Source: Roseivivax isoporae LMG 25204 (GTDB lineage: Bacteria; Pseudomonadota; Alphaproteobacteria; Rhodobacterales; Rhodobacteraceae). Taken from it: DNA of 64,000 nt. A program made the position numbers and the translations under genes. The stretch spans positions 62,001 through 126,000 of the forward strand of contig NZ_JAME01000008.1 in NCBI RefSeq assembly GCF_000521865.1, in the 5' to 3' direction. The notes below the pieces were generated by a model. The model did not search any database, was not told the DNA's origin, and saw only the letters and a list, made by a program, of their open reading frames with translations. Numbering within the stretch: position 1 is the first letter of the stretch; each line of letters begins with the position of its first letter. Shown piece after piece: positions 28,122 through 42,572 of the stretch.

Positions 28122-29570
28122 TTAGTCGTCGCTGTCGGTGTCCGTGTCGCGGGCCAGGAGGCCGTACTTGCGCAGCTTGACGTAGAGGCTCTGCCGCGAC
28201 AGGCCCAACATCTCGGCGGCGGCCACCCGGTTGTTGCGCGTAAGGTGCACCGCGGTCTCGATGCACATCTTCTCGACCACCTCGGTGGTCTCCGCGACGA
28301 TCTCCTTCAGCGTCGCCGATCCCACCAGTTCCATCACGCCGCGGCTCGATTCGTCGCCGCCGCGGATTCCGCCGGTGCTCGACCGGAGCGCCTCGCTGCG
28401 CGAGGTGTCGCGCAGGATGAACCCAAGCTCGGGATGGGTGCGGTCGTTGAGGTAGATCGCCGACAGTTCGACCGGCGTCTCGGCCCCGAGATCGTTCACG
28501 ATCTGCGTGGAATAGGCCCGCAGGTGCCCGGACCGCCGGGCATGGTCGACGATCACGTTCACGTCGATCTGCCCGCGCGCGAGGTAGGAGGCGATGCTCT
28601 GCCCCTTCACCCCGGACAGGTGCGCCGCGTCGATGAGCTCGAGGAAGGCGTCGTTGCAGCTCAGGATCTCGCCCTTGATCGAGGTGAAGATCATCGCGTC
28701 CGTGCCCTTGGCGTAGAGCTGGGCAAGGTTCGTCCCGAGCGAATCGTCCTGCGCGTCGGCGCCGTCCGCCGACAGGATGCGCGCGATCACGAACCGCTCG
28801 CCGCCCGCGCGGAACAGTTGCGGGCGCAGCGTCAGCCGCCGGTCGCCCGCCAGCGACACCACCTCGACCGGGGTGCCGTCCTCGGTCACCGCCGCGCTCG
28901 TCAGCATCTCGATCAGGTCGCCGCGCTCGCTGTCCTTGAGCGCCCGCGACAGCGGCTTGCCGCCGAGCGCGTCGCGCGTGCCGCCGAGCAGCGCCGCCGC
29001 CGGTTCGTTCAGGTCCACGACGCGGCCGTCCGATGCCGACAGGAACACGACCGCGTCCGACACCGTGCGCAGCAGCAGCCGGTAGCGCGTGTCGAACTCG
29101 CGCCGCGCCTCGTAGCCCTGTTCCAGCGACATCTGCGCCTGCACGAGCCGCGACTGCGTCTCGGCCACCGCGCGCAGGTCGCGCCCGGCCATCAGCACCG
29201 AACCGTCCGCGCCGTAGCGCAGCAGCGTGTAGCGCACCGGGAATTCCCAGGCCTCGCCGTCCACGTGGTTGAGCTCCACCGGCCGCGCGCCGGCCTCGCC
29301 GCGCTCGAGCGTGCCGAGCGCGCGCCGCAGCTTCGGCACGCTTTCCGAGGTCAGCAGGTCCTCGATCTTGCGCCCGACCCAGGCGTCGAGCCCGGCGAAG
29401 GCGTCGATGCCGCGCCCGGGGACCACCGAGGTGACCGTGCCGTCGGGCGAAAGCATCACCGACAGGTCCGCCGAGGCGGCCAGGACCTCGCCCACGACGC
29501 CGAGACCGCCGTCGTGCGGCGTCTCGTTTCCGTCCTCGCGCATGTCGGGGCTGTTGCTCGTCATCTCCAC
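28122..29570 (-). CDS. ppsR: Photosystem repressor PpsR (CrtJ)
   Basis: A redox-responsive repressor of bch, crt and puc genes under oxygen. It has 482 aa: an N-terminal PAS-like domain (about 25-135), a Q-linker helix (about 138-160), two PAS domains (about 162-268 and 285-395) and a C-terminal Fis-type HTH (about 438-472, NNRVAAAEMLGLSRQSLYVKLRKYGL). Only two cysteines are present: C305 at the start of the last PAS domain and C436 beside the HTH. C436 corresponds in position to the redox cysteine near the HTH in CrtJ/PpsR. It starts directly after the ppaA stop. Confidence 0.95.
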   Translation of the reverse strand: MEMTSNSPDMREDGNETPHDGGLGVVGEVLAASADLSVMLSPDGTVTSVVPGRGIDAFAGLDAWVGRKIEDLLTSESVPKLRRALGTLERGEAGARPVELNHVDGEAWEFPVRYTLLRYGADGSVLMAGRDLRAVAETQSRLVQAQMSLEQGYEARREFDTRYRLLLRTVSDAVVFLSASDGRVVDLNEPAAALLGGTRDALGGKPLSRALKDSERGDLIEMLTSAAVTEDGTPVEVVSLAGDRRLTLRPQLFRAGGERFVIARILSADGADAQDDSLGTNLAQLYAKGTDAMIFTSIKGEILSCNDAFLELIDAAHLSGVKGQSIASYLARGQIDVNVIVDHARRSGHLRAYSTQIVNDLGAETPVELSAIYLNDRTHPELGFILRDTSRSEALRSSTGGIRGGDESSRGVMELVGSATLKEIVAETTEVVEKMCIETAVHLTRNNRVAAAEMLGLSRQSLYVKLRKYGLLARDTDTDSDD

Positions 29571-30383
29571 CTACCGGTCCTTCGTTCCGCGCCCCGTCGG
29601 CGGCGCCGTTTCCGCGCGCCGCGGGTCGCGACAGAACGTCAGCGCCGACTGCACGTCGTTTGTCACGAGGTCCACCCCGGTCCTCTTCTCGAGTGCGGTT
29701 TCATGATCGAGCACCACGCCGCCCAGGATGGCGGGCGGACGCCGGGCGCCCAGCTTGCGCAGACCTGACATGATCCCGGCCACGAAGGCAAGGTGCCGGC
29801 GGTGCGCGCAGGAGAACAGCACCATGTCCGTCCGCGGGCCCTGGTCCAGCGCCGCCGCGACCTCGGCCGGGCCCGCGCCGTAAAGCGTCCGGACCAGCAC
29901 GCCGCGGCGGCGCAGCTGCGCGGTCACGAGATGCGGCCCGAGCGTGTGCGGCTCGTCGGTGGTCAGGACCAGCAGCGCCGACAGCGCCGTGTCCGCGGCG
30001 TCGGGCAGCCGGTCGCTCCAGTGTGGCGCGAGCTCCCCGAGCAGGCTCTGCAGCCGGGCGGACGCGACGGACACCTCGGCAAAGCTCGCGCGGTCCGTCT
30101 CCCAGTCGCGACCGAGGCGGCGCGCGACCGCGGGGATCACGTGGTCGGTCAGGACGATGTCGGGCAGGGGCAGGTTGCGCAGCCGGCGCGCGCAGTCGAC
30201 CGGGTCGAACTCCTGGCCGCGCACCGCCCGCGATAGGGCGGTCGCGGCCTGGTCCAGCCGGTCGTCGGGCCCGCGTTCGGCGCGGTCCTGCAGGCGGGCG
30301 ATCACCGCGCCCGCGAGGAGCGAGATCTCCGGCGAGGCCGCGCTGGCGCGGCGCGAGGATCCGGGCTCGGACATGTCCGACAT
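29571..30383 (-). CDS. ppaA: PpsR antirepressor PpaA/AerR (cobalamin-binding type)
   Basis: An antirepressor that binds a cobalamin cofactor and modulates PpsR. It has 270 aa from the ATG at 30383 (MSDMSEPGSS). An in-frame ATG at 30503 would give 310 aa, which matters because long and short AerR forms from different starts are known in R. capsulatus. The C-terminal two thirds form the B12-binding-like domain (VLTTDEPHTLGPHLVTAQLRRRG, then MVLFSCAHRRHLAFVAGI and AILGGVVLD). It lies directly upstream of ppsR with no gap and is divergent from bchF. Confidence 0.9.
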   Translation of the reverse strand: MSDMSEPGSSRRASAASPEISLLAGAVIARLQDRAERGPDDRLDQAATALSRAVRGQEFDPVDCARRLRNLPLPDIVLTDHVIPAVARRLGRDWETDRASFAEVSVASARLQSLLGELAPHWSDRLPDAADTALSALLVLTTDEPHTLGPHLVTAQLRRRGVLVRTLYGAGPAEVAAALDQGPRTDMVLFSCAHRRHLAFVAGIMSGLRKLGARRPPAILGGVVLDHETALEKRTGVDLVTNDVQSALTFCRDPRRAETAPPTGRGTKDR

Positions 30384-30515
30384 GGCGCTGGCGTCTCCCG
30401 CGTGGACCGCCGTCCGGCATTGGCCCGGGCGACACGGTTCGGGCCCGAGGGCCATGCACCTCCAGATGGGGGCGCGCCGCCCGGCGTCAACCGGGCAGTC
30501 CATCGGACCTGACTT

Positions 30516-30533
30516 CGTCTAGCAGAGTAGACA
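30516..30533. promoter_or_regulatory. Imperfect PpsR box (CGT-N12-ACA) upstream of ppaA
   Basis: CGT-N12-ACA, one mismatch from TGT-N12-ACA, with an inner inverted repeat GTCTA-N6-TAGAC. It lies 113 bp from the perfect box at bchF. CrtJ/PpsR is known to bind paired sites cooperatively; pairing here is inference. Confidence 0.45.
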
Positions 30534-30628
30534 CTCGGCAGGAACCGCGCAAGCCTTTTGAATATGGACAATTCGACGGATCGCGCGCGGAGCGGTCAAG
30601 GGGCGCTGACAGCGACTGCCCCGAGGTG

Positions 30629-30646
30629 TGTAAGTTTCAATTGACA
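30629..30646 (+). promoter_or_regulatory. PpsR box overlapping the bchF -35 element
   Basis: Perfect TGT-N12-ACA. Its last six bases are TTGACA (30641-30646), an ideal sigma-70 -35. About 18 bp on is TACGCT (30665-30670), a weak -10. The geometry fits direct repression of the bchF-N-B-H-L-M superoperon by PpsR. Confidence 0.7.
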
Positions 30647-30675
30647 CTTTTCGGGCGGCGGCGCTACGCTTTTGA

Positions 30676-32475
<1,800 letters not shown>

Positions 32476-32504
32476 CGGCCCGCACGCCTCTCGCCGCCCC
32501 GCAT

Positions 32505-32556
32505 CTTCTTCTTGGCGGAAATATCCCGCGGGGGTCCGGGGGCGCGAAGCCCCCGG
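32505..32556 (-). repeat. Dispersed hairpin-GGATATTT repeat, copy C (bchN-bchB gap)
   Basis: Read on the minus strand: a hairpin with an 8-bp stem CCGGGGGC/GCCCCCGG (32536-32556), then CCGCGGGATATTT and CCGCCAAGAAGAAGATGCGG. It fills most of the gap between bchN and bchB, in orientation opposite to transcription. The flank beyond the core (GATGCGG) is shared with copy D. Confidence 0.85.
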
Positions 32557-32566
32557 CCGGCCGGCC

Positions 32567-34124
32567 ATGAAGCTCTCGGTCTGGACATACGAGGGCCCGC
32601 CGCATGTGGGCGCCATGCGCGTCGCAACCGCGATGAAGGGGCTGCACTACGTGCTGCACGCGCCGCAGGGCGACACCTATGCCGATCTCCTCTTCACCAT
32701 GATCGAGCGGCGCGACCACCGCCCGCCGGTCACCTACACCACGTTCCAGGCCCGCGACCTCGGCGCCGACACCGCCGACCTCTTCCGCCGCGCCTGCCTC
32801 GAGGCGCGCGAGCGCTTCGATCCCGAGGCGATGATCGTCGGCGCCTCCTGCACCGCGGAGCTGATCCAGGACGATCCGGGCGGCATGGCCGAGACCATGG
32901 GCCTCGGCATCCCGGTCATTCCGCTCGAGCTGCCCTCCTACCAGCGCAAGGAGAATTTCGGCGCCGACGAGACCTTCTACCAGGTCGTGCGCCGGCTTGC
33001 CGCGCCCTGTGACCGCACCGCCGCGCCCACGGTCAACCTGATCGGCGCCACCGCGCTGGGCTTCCGCCACCGTGACGACGTGACCGAGGTGACCCGGCTC
33101 CTCGCGGAGATGGGCGTCGCGGTCAACGTCTGCGCGCCCTGGCAGGCGCGGCCTGCGGACATCGCCCGGCTCGGTGCGGCGCATCTGAACGTGCTGCTCT
33201 ATCCCGAGACGGGCGAGAGCGCCTGCCGCTGGATGGAGCGCGAGCTGGGCCTGCCCTATACCCGCACCGTGCCGATCGGCGTCGGCGCCACCCGCGCCTT
33301 CGTGGCCGAGGTCGCCGAAGCCCTCGGGATCGAGGCGCGCATGGACGAAAGCCGCCTGCGCCTGCCCTGGTACTCCGCCTCGGTGGATTCGACCTACCTC
33401 ACCGGCAAGCGCGTCTTCCTCTTCGGCGACGGCACCCACGTGACCGCGCTCGCCCGCATCGCCCGCGACGAGATCGGTTTCGAGGTGGTGGGCCTCGGCT
33501 GCTACAACCGCGAACAGGCGCGTCCCGTGCGGGCGCTCGCCCGCGAGATGGGCCTCGAGGCGCTCGTCACCGACGACTACCTCGAGGTCGAGGCCGCGAT
33601 CGAGGCCGCCGCCCCCGAGCTGATCCTCGGCACGCAGATGGAGCGGCACATCGCCAAGCGTTTCGGTATCCCCTGCGCGGTGATCTCGGCGCCGGTGCAC
33701 GTGCAGGACTTTCCCGCCCGCTACGCGCCGGTGATGGGGATCGAGGGCGCGAACGTGCTCTTCGACACGCTGGTGCACCCGCTCGTCATGGGGCTCGAGG
33801 AGCACCTCCTGACCATGTTCCGCGCCGACTTCGAGTTCCACGACGCGGCCGGGCCCTCGCATCACGGCGGGCATGCCCCGGCTCGGGCCGGGGAGGGAAG
33901 GGGCGCTGCCCCTCGGCCGCCGGAGGCGGCCTCACCCCGGGATATCTCCGCCAAGAAGAACGATGCGGGCGTGTCGGTCGTCTGGCTGCCGGCGGCGGAG
34001 CAGGAGCTGCGCAAGATCCCCTTCTTCGTGCGCGGTAAGGCGCGGCGGAACACAGAGACCTTCGCGGCCGCGCGCGGCCAGACCGAGATCAGCGTCGAGA
34101 CGCTCTACGAGGCCAAGGCCCATT

Positions 34125-34135
<11 letters not shown>
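32567..34135 (+). CDS. bchB: Dark-operative protochlorophyllide reductase subunit B
   Basis: Partner of BchN in the NB catalytic component. It has 522 aa. D36 ([10 protein letters not shown]) is the unusual aspartate ligand of the NB cluster. The main nitrogenase-like domain runs to about residue 435, and the small C-terminal domain (about 469-522, [20 protein letters not shown]) is intact. The linker between them carries a dispersed repeat read in frame as SPRDISAKK. The reading frame is unbroken, so the protein is probably functional. It overlaps bchH by 11 bp. Confidence 0.96.
33915..33968 (+). repeat. Dispersed hairpin-GGATATTT repeat, copy D, inside bchB
   Basis: A hairpin GGCCGCC-GGA-GGCGGCC (33915-33931), then CCCCGGGATAT, CTCCGCCAAGAAGAA and GATGCGG. 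It is in plus orientation and within the bchB reading frame, in the inter-domain linker. Another small hairpin (GGGGC/GCCCC) precedes it. It is closest in sequence to copy C, 1.4 kb upstream. Confidence 0.8.
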
Positions 34136-38847
<4,712 letters not shown>

Positions 38848-38887
38848 TGGACGGGGACCGCAGGGGCACGCACGGGGAGGCACGGGG

Positions 38888-39559
38888 GTGAGCTACGAGC
38901 TGACGCGCGACCGGGTCGAGACCTATTTCGACCGCACCGCCACCCGCACCTGGGCGCGGCTGACCTCGGACGCCAAGGTGAGCCGCATCCGCGAGACCGT
39001 GCGCCGCGGCCGCGACGCCATGCGCGCGCGGCTGCTCGACGCGCTGCCCGCCGACCTCTCGGGCGCGCGGGTGCTCGACGCGGGCTGCGGCGCGGGGCAG
39101 GCGACGCGCGCGCTGGCCGAGCGCGGCGCCGAGGTGGTGGCGGCGGATCTCTCGCCGCAGCTCCTGTCCCTGGCCGAGGCGCGGCTGCCCGAGGCGCTGC
39201 GCCGCCGGGTGTCCTTCGTCGCGGGCGACATGACCGATCCCGCGCTCGGCCGGTTCGACCACGTGCTGGCCATGGACAGCCTCATCTACTACCGCGAGGA
39301 CGACATCCGCGCGGCGCTCGACCGGCTGGCCGGGCGCTGCGCTGGCTCCTGCGTCTTCACCGTGGCGCCGCGGACGCGGCTCCTGATGCTCATGTGGCAT
39401 GCCGGGCGGCTCTTCCCGCGCTCGGACCGCTCGCCGGTCATGGTGCCGCACGCGCCCGACCGGCTTGCCCGGGTGCTGTCGGGCACCGGACGGGTGCGCG
39501 ATCTCGGCCGCGTCGCGTCGGGCTTCTACATCAGCCACGCCCTGGAGGTGCGCAGATGA
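38888..39559 (+). CDS. bchM: Mg-protoporphyrin IX O-methyltransferase
   Basis: Transfers methyl from SAM to the 13-propionate of Mg-protoporphyrin, the step between BchH and the AcsF cyclase. It has 223 aa with a GTG start. SAM motif I is VLDAGCGAGQA (62-72), with ADLSPQLLSLA and MDSLIYY following. It overlaps lhaA by 4 bp (ATGA). Confidence 0.95.
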   Translation: MSYELTRDRVETYFDRTATRTWARLTSDAKVSRIRETVRRGRDAMRARLLDALPADLSGARVLDAGCGAGQATRALAERGAEVVAADLSPQLLSLAEARLPEALRRRVSFVAGDMTDPALGRFDHVLAMDSLIYYREDDIRAALDRLAGRCAGSCVFTVAPRTRLLMLMWHAGRLFPRSDRSPVMVPHAPDRLARVLSGTGRVRDLGRVASGFYISHALEVRR

Positions 39560-40980
39560 CAGCCGCGCGCCGCATCGCCACCCGGTTCCTGCCGTTCTCG
39601 GACGCGGCGAGCGACACGCTGCCGCTTGGACAGCTCCTGCGGCTCGCGCTCTTCCAGGTGTCGGTGGGCATGGCGAGCGTGCTGCTGCTCGGCACGCTCA
39701 ACCGGGTGATGATCGTCGAGCTGTCGGTGCCCGCGACCATCGTCGCCTGCATGATCGCGCTGCCGGTGCTGGTGGCGCCGTTCCGCGCGCTGCTGGGCTT
39801 CCGCTCGGACACGCACCGCTCGGCCATCGGCTGGAAGCGCGTGCCCTATCTCTGGTTCGGCTCGCTCTGGCAGATGGGCGGGCTCGCCATCATGCCGATG
39901 GCGCTGCTGGTGCTCGGCGGCGACGTGGTGCACGAGGTGCCCTTCGCGGGCGAGGTGCTGGCCGCGCTCGCGTTCCTGATGACGGGCCTCGGGCTGCACA
40001 TGACGCAGACCGCGGGGCTCGCGCTCGCCTCGGACCGCGCCACCGAGGAGACGCGGCCGCGGGTCGTGGCGCTGCTCTACGTGATGTTCCTCGCCGGAAT
40101 GGGCGTCTCGGCGCTGGTGATCGGCTGGCTCCTGCGCGACTTCACGCCGCTCACGCTCATCCGCGTGGTGCAGGGCGCGGCGGTCGCCGGGGTGGTGCTG
40201 AACGTCGTCGCGCTCTGGCGGCAGGAACGCGTCCGCCCGATGAGCGCCGCCGAACGCGCGGCGCCGCGTCCGCGCTTCTCGGAGGCCTGGGCCGATTACG
40301 CGCGCGGCGGGACCGCGGGGCGGCTCATCGCGGTGGTCTTCCTCGGCACCATGGCCTTCACCATGCAGGACGTGCTGCTCGAACCCTATGGCGGCGAGAT
40401 CCTCGGGCTGTCGGTGTCGGCGACGACGCTCCTGACCGCCATGTGGGCGGCGGGCGCGCTCGTGGGCTTCGCCCTCGCCGCGCGGATGCTGGCACGGCGC
40501 GCCAACGTCTACCGCATGGCGGCGACCGGCGCGCTCGTGGGCATCGCCGCCTTCTCGACGGTGATCTTCGCCGCGCCCATGCAATCCCCGGTGCTGTTCT
40601 TCGCCGGGGCCGGGCTGATCGGGCTCGGCGGCGGGTACTTCGCCGTCTCGACGCTCACCGCGGCCATGACCATGCCGGCCGAGGGGCTGGCGGGGCGCGG
40701 CCTCGCGCTCGGCGCCTGGGGCGCGGCGCAGGCCACCGCGGCCGGCCTCGCCACCGCCATCGGCGGCGGGCTGCGCGACAGCGTGAACGCCCATGCCATG
40801 GCAGGCGATCTGGGCGCGGCGCTCGCCTCGCCCGCGACCGGCTACTCGGTGGTCTACCACGCCGAGATCGGTCTTCTGTTTCTCACCCTCGTGGTGCTCG
40901 GACCGCTGGTCAGCCGCGCCGCAGCCCACGGGGACACCCGCAGCAAGCAAGAGTTCGGCCTGGCCGATTTCCCCACCTGA
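39556..40980 (+). CDS. lhaA: Light-harvesting 1 assembly protein LhaA
   Basis: A 474-aa, 12-helix BCH/PucC-family membrane protein that promotes LH1 assembly around the reaction centre, usually encoded just before puhA. Conserved segments include LGTLNRVMIVELSVPATIV, GFRSDTHRSAIGWKRVPY and the GLALGAWGAAQATAAG helix. It is a paralogue of the orf428 product at 25.9-27.2 kb. In Rhodobacter the puhA promoter lies within the upstream gene, so the 3' part of lhaA may hold one; it was not identified. It is 27 bp from puhA. Confidence 0.93.
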   Translation: MTAARRIATRFLPFSDAASDTLPLGQLLRLALFQVSVGMASVLLLGTLNRVMIVELSVPATIVACMIALPVLVAPFRALLGFRSDTHRSAIGWKRVPYLWFGSLWQMGGLAIMPMALLVLGGDVVHEVPFAGEVLAALAFLMTGLGLHMTQTAGLALASDRATEETRPRVVALLYVMFLAGMGVSALVIGWLLRDFTPLTLIRVVQGAAVAGVVLNVVALWRQERVRPMSAAERAAPRPRFSEAWADYARGGTAGRLIAVVFLGTMAFTMQDVLLEPYGGEILGLSVSATTLLTAMWAAGALVGFALAARMLARRANVYRMAATGALVGIAAFSTVIFAAPMQSPVLFFAGAGLIGLGGGYFAVSTLTAAMTMPAEGLAGRGLALGAWGAAQATAAGLATAIGGGLRDSVNAHAMAGDLGAALASPATGYSVVYHAEIGLLFLTLVVLGPLVSRAAAHGDTRSKQEFGLADFPT

Positions 40981-41007
40981 CCCAAGCCGTCGAGGAGGAC
41001 GAGGGAC

Positions 41008-41778
41008 ATGATCAACGACTATCCGTTCGGGAACCTGGATCTGGCGAGCCTGTCGCTCTGGATCTTCTTCATCTTTTTCGTGGGCCTCGTCATCTGGCTC
41101 CAGCGCGAGAACCAGCGCGAAGGCTATCCGCTGGTCGAGGAGGACGGCCGCGTCGCCGATGCCGGCGGCATCTGGCCGGTGCCCGCCGACAAGACCTTCC
41201 GCCTGCCGCACGGCCGCGGCGAGGTGACCGTGCCATCGGGCCAGAACCCCGACCGCACCGACCTCGCGCTCGAGGCGACCAACGGCTCGTCCGGGTTTCC
41301 CTTCGCGCCGGTGGGCGATCCGATGGCGGCGGGCGTCGGCCCGGGCGCCTGGTGCCCGCGCGCCGACGTGCCAGAGCTCGACGCGCACGGCAAGCCCAAG
41401 ATCGTGCCCATGTCCAAGGCGGGCTTCATGCATTCGGCCGGGCGGGACCCGCGCGGCATGCCGGTGCTCGCGGGCGACGACGTGGTCGTCGGCATGATCT
41501 CGGACATGTGGGTGGACGAGCCTGAACAGCTCGTGCGCTACCTCGAGATCACGCTCGATCCCGAGCATGGCGGCGGCAAGCGGCTGGTGCCGATGACCAT
41601 GGCGCGGGTGCGCTCGGGCTTCGTGCAGGTGCGCTCGATCTTCGGCAAGCACTTCGCGGCCGTGCCGGCCACCGCCTCGGACAGCCAGGTCACCAAGCTC
41701 GAGGAGGAGAAGATCTGCGCCTATTACGGCGGCGGCCTGCTCTACGCGAGCGAGGAGCGCATCGCGCCGAGTTTCTGA
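41008..41778 (+). CDS. puhA: Photosynthetic reaction centre H subunit
   Basis: The cap subunit of the type II reaction centre. It has 256 aa with one N-terminal transmembrane helix (about 11-31, SLWIFFIFFVGLVIWL) and a cytoplasmic PRC-barrel-type domain (GMISDMWVDEPEQLVRYLE) that lines the proton path to QB. A GGAGGACGAGGG ribosome site precedes it. The L, M and cytochrome genes (puf) are elsewhere. A hairpin with a TTCG loop follows the stop by 6 bp. Confidence 0.97.
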   Translation: MINDYPFGNLDLASLSLWIFFIFFVGLVIWLQRENQREGYPLVEEDGRVADAGGIWPVPADKTFRLPHGRGEVTVPSGQNPDRTDLALEATNGSSGFPFAPVGDPMAAGVGPGAWCPRADVPELDAHGKPKIVPMSKAGFMHSAGRDPRGMPVLAGDDVVVGMISDMWVDEPEQLVRYLEITLDPEHGGGKRLVPMTMARVRSGFVQVRSIFGKHFAAVPATASDSQVTKLEEEKICAYYGGGLLYASEERIAPSF

Positions 41779-41784
41779 CGCGGT

Positions 41785-41802
41785 CCGGGCCTTCGGGCCC
41801 GG
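41785..41802 (+). terminator. TTCG-loop hairpin after puhA
   Basis: A 7-bp stem CCGGGCC/GGCCCGG closed by a TTCG tetraloop, just after the puhA stop in a 130-bp gap before puhB. No T-tract follows. It is more likely a 3'-end stabiliser or partial terminator that raises puhA over puhB/puhC message. Confidence 0.55.
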
Positions 41803-41908
41803 GCGCGGACCGATCTGCCGGGGGCCGGGACGGGGCCGCCGGCGGGACGGACCCAAGCCATACCGAAGCCATACGACACCCAGACGGATGCCAGCGGGGG
41901 AACCACAG

Positions 41909-42559
41909 ATGAGCCACGACGATTTCGCCACCGAACCGGTGCCGGGCCTTCCCGAGCTTCCCCCCGAGGGGGAACGCATCCTCTGGCAGGGACGGCCGCA
42001 GGCCGCGGCCCTCGCCTGGCACTCGTTGAGCCTGCCCTGGGTCGCGGGCTACTTCGTGGCCCTGGCGCTCTGGCGCTTCCTGTCGCTCGTGGACATGCTG
42101 CCCATCGGGCAGGTCGTGGGCTACTCGGTGCCGTTCCTGTTCCTGGGCGGGATTGTCCTCGCGCTCCTGTTCCTCGTGGCCTACGTTCAGGCGCGGTCGA
42201 CCGTCTACACGGTCACGAACCGGCGCGTCGCGATGCGGGTGGGCGCGGCGCTGACGCTGACGCTGAACCTGCCCTACACCCAGATCGCGCGGGCCGACCT
42301 CGCCCGGGGGCGCTTCGGCACCGGCACGATCGTGTTTGAAACCCTTGGCGAGACGCGGTTTTCCTACATGGTTCTCTGGCCGCACCTGCGCCCGTGGCGG
42401 TTCGCCCGCACGCAGCCCGCACTGCGCTGCATCCCCGATGCCGACCGCGTCGCGCGCCTGATCGCCGATGCCGCCGAGGCCCGCCTGTCGGTGCCGCAGG
42501 TCCGCCGCGTGACGCCCGCCCCGGCGGTCGCCGACCCGGCCGGCCTCGCGGCGGAATGA
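41909..42559 (+). CDS. puhB: Photosynthetic complex assembly protein PuhB
   Basis: A reaction-centre assembly factor. It has 216 aa from the ATG at 41909 (preceded by GGGGG); an upstream in-frame ATG at 41888 adds seven residues. After a short N terminus with ERILWQGRPQ come two or three transmembrane helices (about 40-100), then a bacterial PH-like domain (YTVTNRRVAMRVG). In R. capsulatus PuhB is needed for efficient reaction-centre assembly. It lies in puhA-puhB-puhC order. Confidence 0.92.
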   Translation: MSHDDFATEPVPGLPELPPEGERILWQGRPQAAALAWHSLSLPWVAGYFVALALWRFLSLVDMLPIGQVVGYSVPFLFLGGIVLALLFLVAYVQARSTVYTVTNRRVAMRVGAALTLTLNLPYTQIARADLARGRFGTGTIVFETLGETRFSYMVLWPHLRPWRFARTQPALRCIPDADRVARLIADAAEARLSVPQVRRVTPAPAVADPAGLAAE

Positions 42560-42572
42560 GGAGGCAGGAGCC

